DNA of 34,725 nt from Elusimicrobiota bacterium (GTDB taxonomy: Bacteria; Elusimicrobiota; Elusimicrobia; UBA1565; JACRDR01), in assembly GCA_016194745.1 (NCBI GenBank), contig JACQBA010000006.1, forward strand, positions 1-34,725. The letters run 5' to 3'. This document shows positions 34,198 to 34,725 of the stretch, one piece after another. The notes under the pieces were generated by a model. The model was not told the origin of the DNA. It did not search any database and saw only the letters and a list, made by a program, of their open reading frames with translations. Each line of letters begins with the position of its first letter. Position 1 is the stretch's first letter. The translations under genes were made by a program, and so were the position numbers.

Positions 34198-34463
34198 AAT
34201 GGGACTGCGTCCTATCGTGGCGCGCATTTGATAAAATCTCTCCAAGATTTCGCTATTCGCTGAGCCGCAAATTGGAGAGGTGGGTGAGCGGCTGAAACCG
34301 ACGGTTTTCTAAAACACGATTCCCCATCGGAATTCAATTCTATCCGCGCAAATAGGTGAATGGAAGCGCACAGAAGTGTAGATTCGTTAGGATTCCGTTC
34401 GGCAAAACAAGCCATGGTTTTCTCGTTGCAAAGCACGCATCAAAGCGACTACGGGTGCAAGCC
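34198..34463. other. Intergenic region, 266 bp, lower GC
   Basis: The region is visibly less GC-rich than the coding parts. It contains the tRNA-Ser-like relic (listed separately) and no credible protein gene. No clear -10 box is near the 34464 start. AAGCCATG occurs twice (near 34409 and 34459), once at the start of the next gene. Confidence 0.5.
34274..34345 (+). pseudogene. tRNA-Ser-like relic (3' half degenerate)
   Basis: The stretch begins GGAGAGG-TG, then a serine-type D arm with stem GGT/ACC, then an anticodon-like stem start ACGGT with loop TTTCTAA. A type II variable arm with perfect stem ATTCC-CCATC-GGAAT follows (34319-34333). The anticodon 3' stem pairs poorly, and no proper T arm or 3' acceptor strand follows. 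It therefore looks like a truncated or decayed tRNA-Ser, perhaps an old integration site. The formal anticodon (TCT) should not be trusted. Confidence 0.4.
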
Positions 34464-34725
34464 ATGAACACGCCAGAAAAAGAACCCCAGGGATCGAAAG
34501 ACACGTATATTCGTCTGGAGATTGGGCGCGACCAGCTTAAAATCGCCCTGGTCCTATTGCTCTTGGGAACGGGCCTGAAGGTGGCCTCCGAGACGATGAC
34601 GATGACCACCTACTATCCTTCGCCCGCCGGGATATATAAAAGGCTGACTAGCACATGGGACACCACTCTGGGAAGAGACGGCGGCAAGGTAACCATCGGG
34701 AGTGTGCCCAAACCCGGCACGTTGT
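34464..34725 (+). CDS. Membrane-anchored surface protein with TTYYPSP motif (partial)
   Basis: At least 87 residues are visible and the frame runs off the right edge. A short polar N-terminus is followed by one hydrophobic anchor (about 28-41, IALVLLLLGTGLKVA) and then ETMTMTTYYPSPAGIYK and a Gly/Thr-rich passage. From memory, proteins with this TTYYPSP motif directly after an anchor are numerous in Elusimicrobiota and Omnitrophota, often annotated as hypothetical or pilin-like. This supports the host guess. The start is the first ATG before the anchor; there is no strong ribosome binding site. Confidence 0.65.
   Translation, partial: MNTPEKEPQGSKDTYIRLEIGRDQLKIALVLLLLGTGLKVASETMTMTTYYPSPAGIYKRLTSTWDTTLGRDGGKVTIGSVPKPGTL

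Noticed and set aside
34274..34345. Functional tRNA gene with an unusual anticodon
   Set aside because: The anticodon stem does not pair properly and no T arm or acceptor 3' strand follows, so only a relic is supported.

Overview
The window is a compact, GC-rich, Gram-negative-type chromosome segment. It has outer-membrane, TonB-system and lipoprotein signatures, and many proteins carry signal peptides. The protein cut off at the right edge carries a TTYYPSP motif just after a single membrane anchor. From memory this motif is typical of surface proteins of Elusimicrobiota and Omnitrophota, so an Elusimicrobiota-like host is my best guess. No rRNA or other marker gene is present to confirm it.

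Layout. Positions 1-1827 hold the end of one secreted-type gene and a HExxH-containing secreted protein whose first half has lower GC. Positions 1834-4960 hold a single-domain response regulator, a YdjM-type membrane hydrolase, a His/Met-rich outer-membrane protein of a copper-associated type, and a small Cys/His-containing secreted protein. Positions 5005-6769 encode an ExbB-ExbD-TonB energy-transducing set. Positions 6830-11724 encode an Lhr-type helicase overlapped by an L,D-transpeptidase lipoprotein. Positions 11804-13700 hold a small secreted protein and a GspE/PilB-type ATPase. Positions 13705-21294 hold two giant tandem paralogues (1247 and 1255 aa). Positions 21381-34197 are mostly genes for exported proteins: a beta-propeller, small Cys-containing proteins, a matrixin-like protease, a subtilase with a replaced Asp, a lipoprotein and two NTF2-like proteins. 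Two cytoplasmic enzymes (NagZ and an agmatinase-family ureohydrolase), an FKBP remnant, a frameshifted Cys-rich gene and a tRNA-Ser-like relic are also there.

The most interesting candidate system is the tandem pair at 13705-21294. Each protein has a signal peptide, a long alpha-helical HEAT/ARM-like body and a C-terminal domain of about 210 residues. That domain has a hydrophobic strand leading to a His-(Ala/Ser)-Gly, then exactly 24 residues later an Asp-Gly-Ala-Cys-Gly-Gly. This pattern resembles clan CD (caspase/separase-like) cysteine peptidases. HEAT superhelix plus C-terminal clan CD peptidase is the architecture of separase, but here it appears to be exported. This is an inference from motifs and needs structural comparison.

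A second theme is genome economy. At least eleven genes have a TANNNT-type -10 box only 6-10 nt before the start codon, implying leaderless mRNAs. All five convergent gene junctions are 0-8 nt long, leaving no room for intrinsic terminators.
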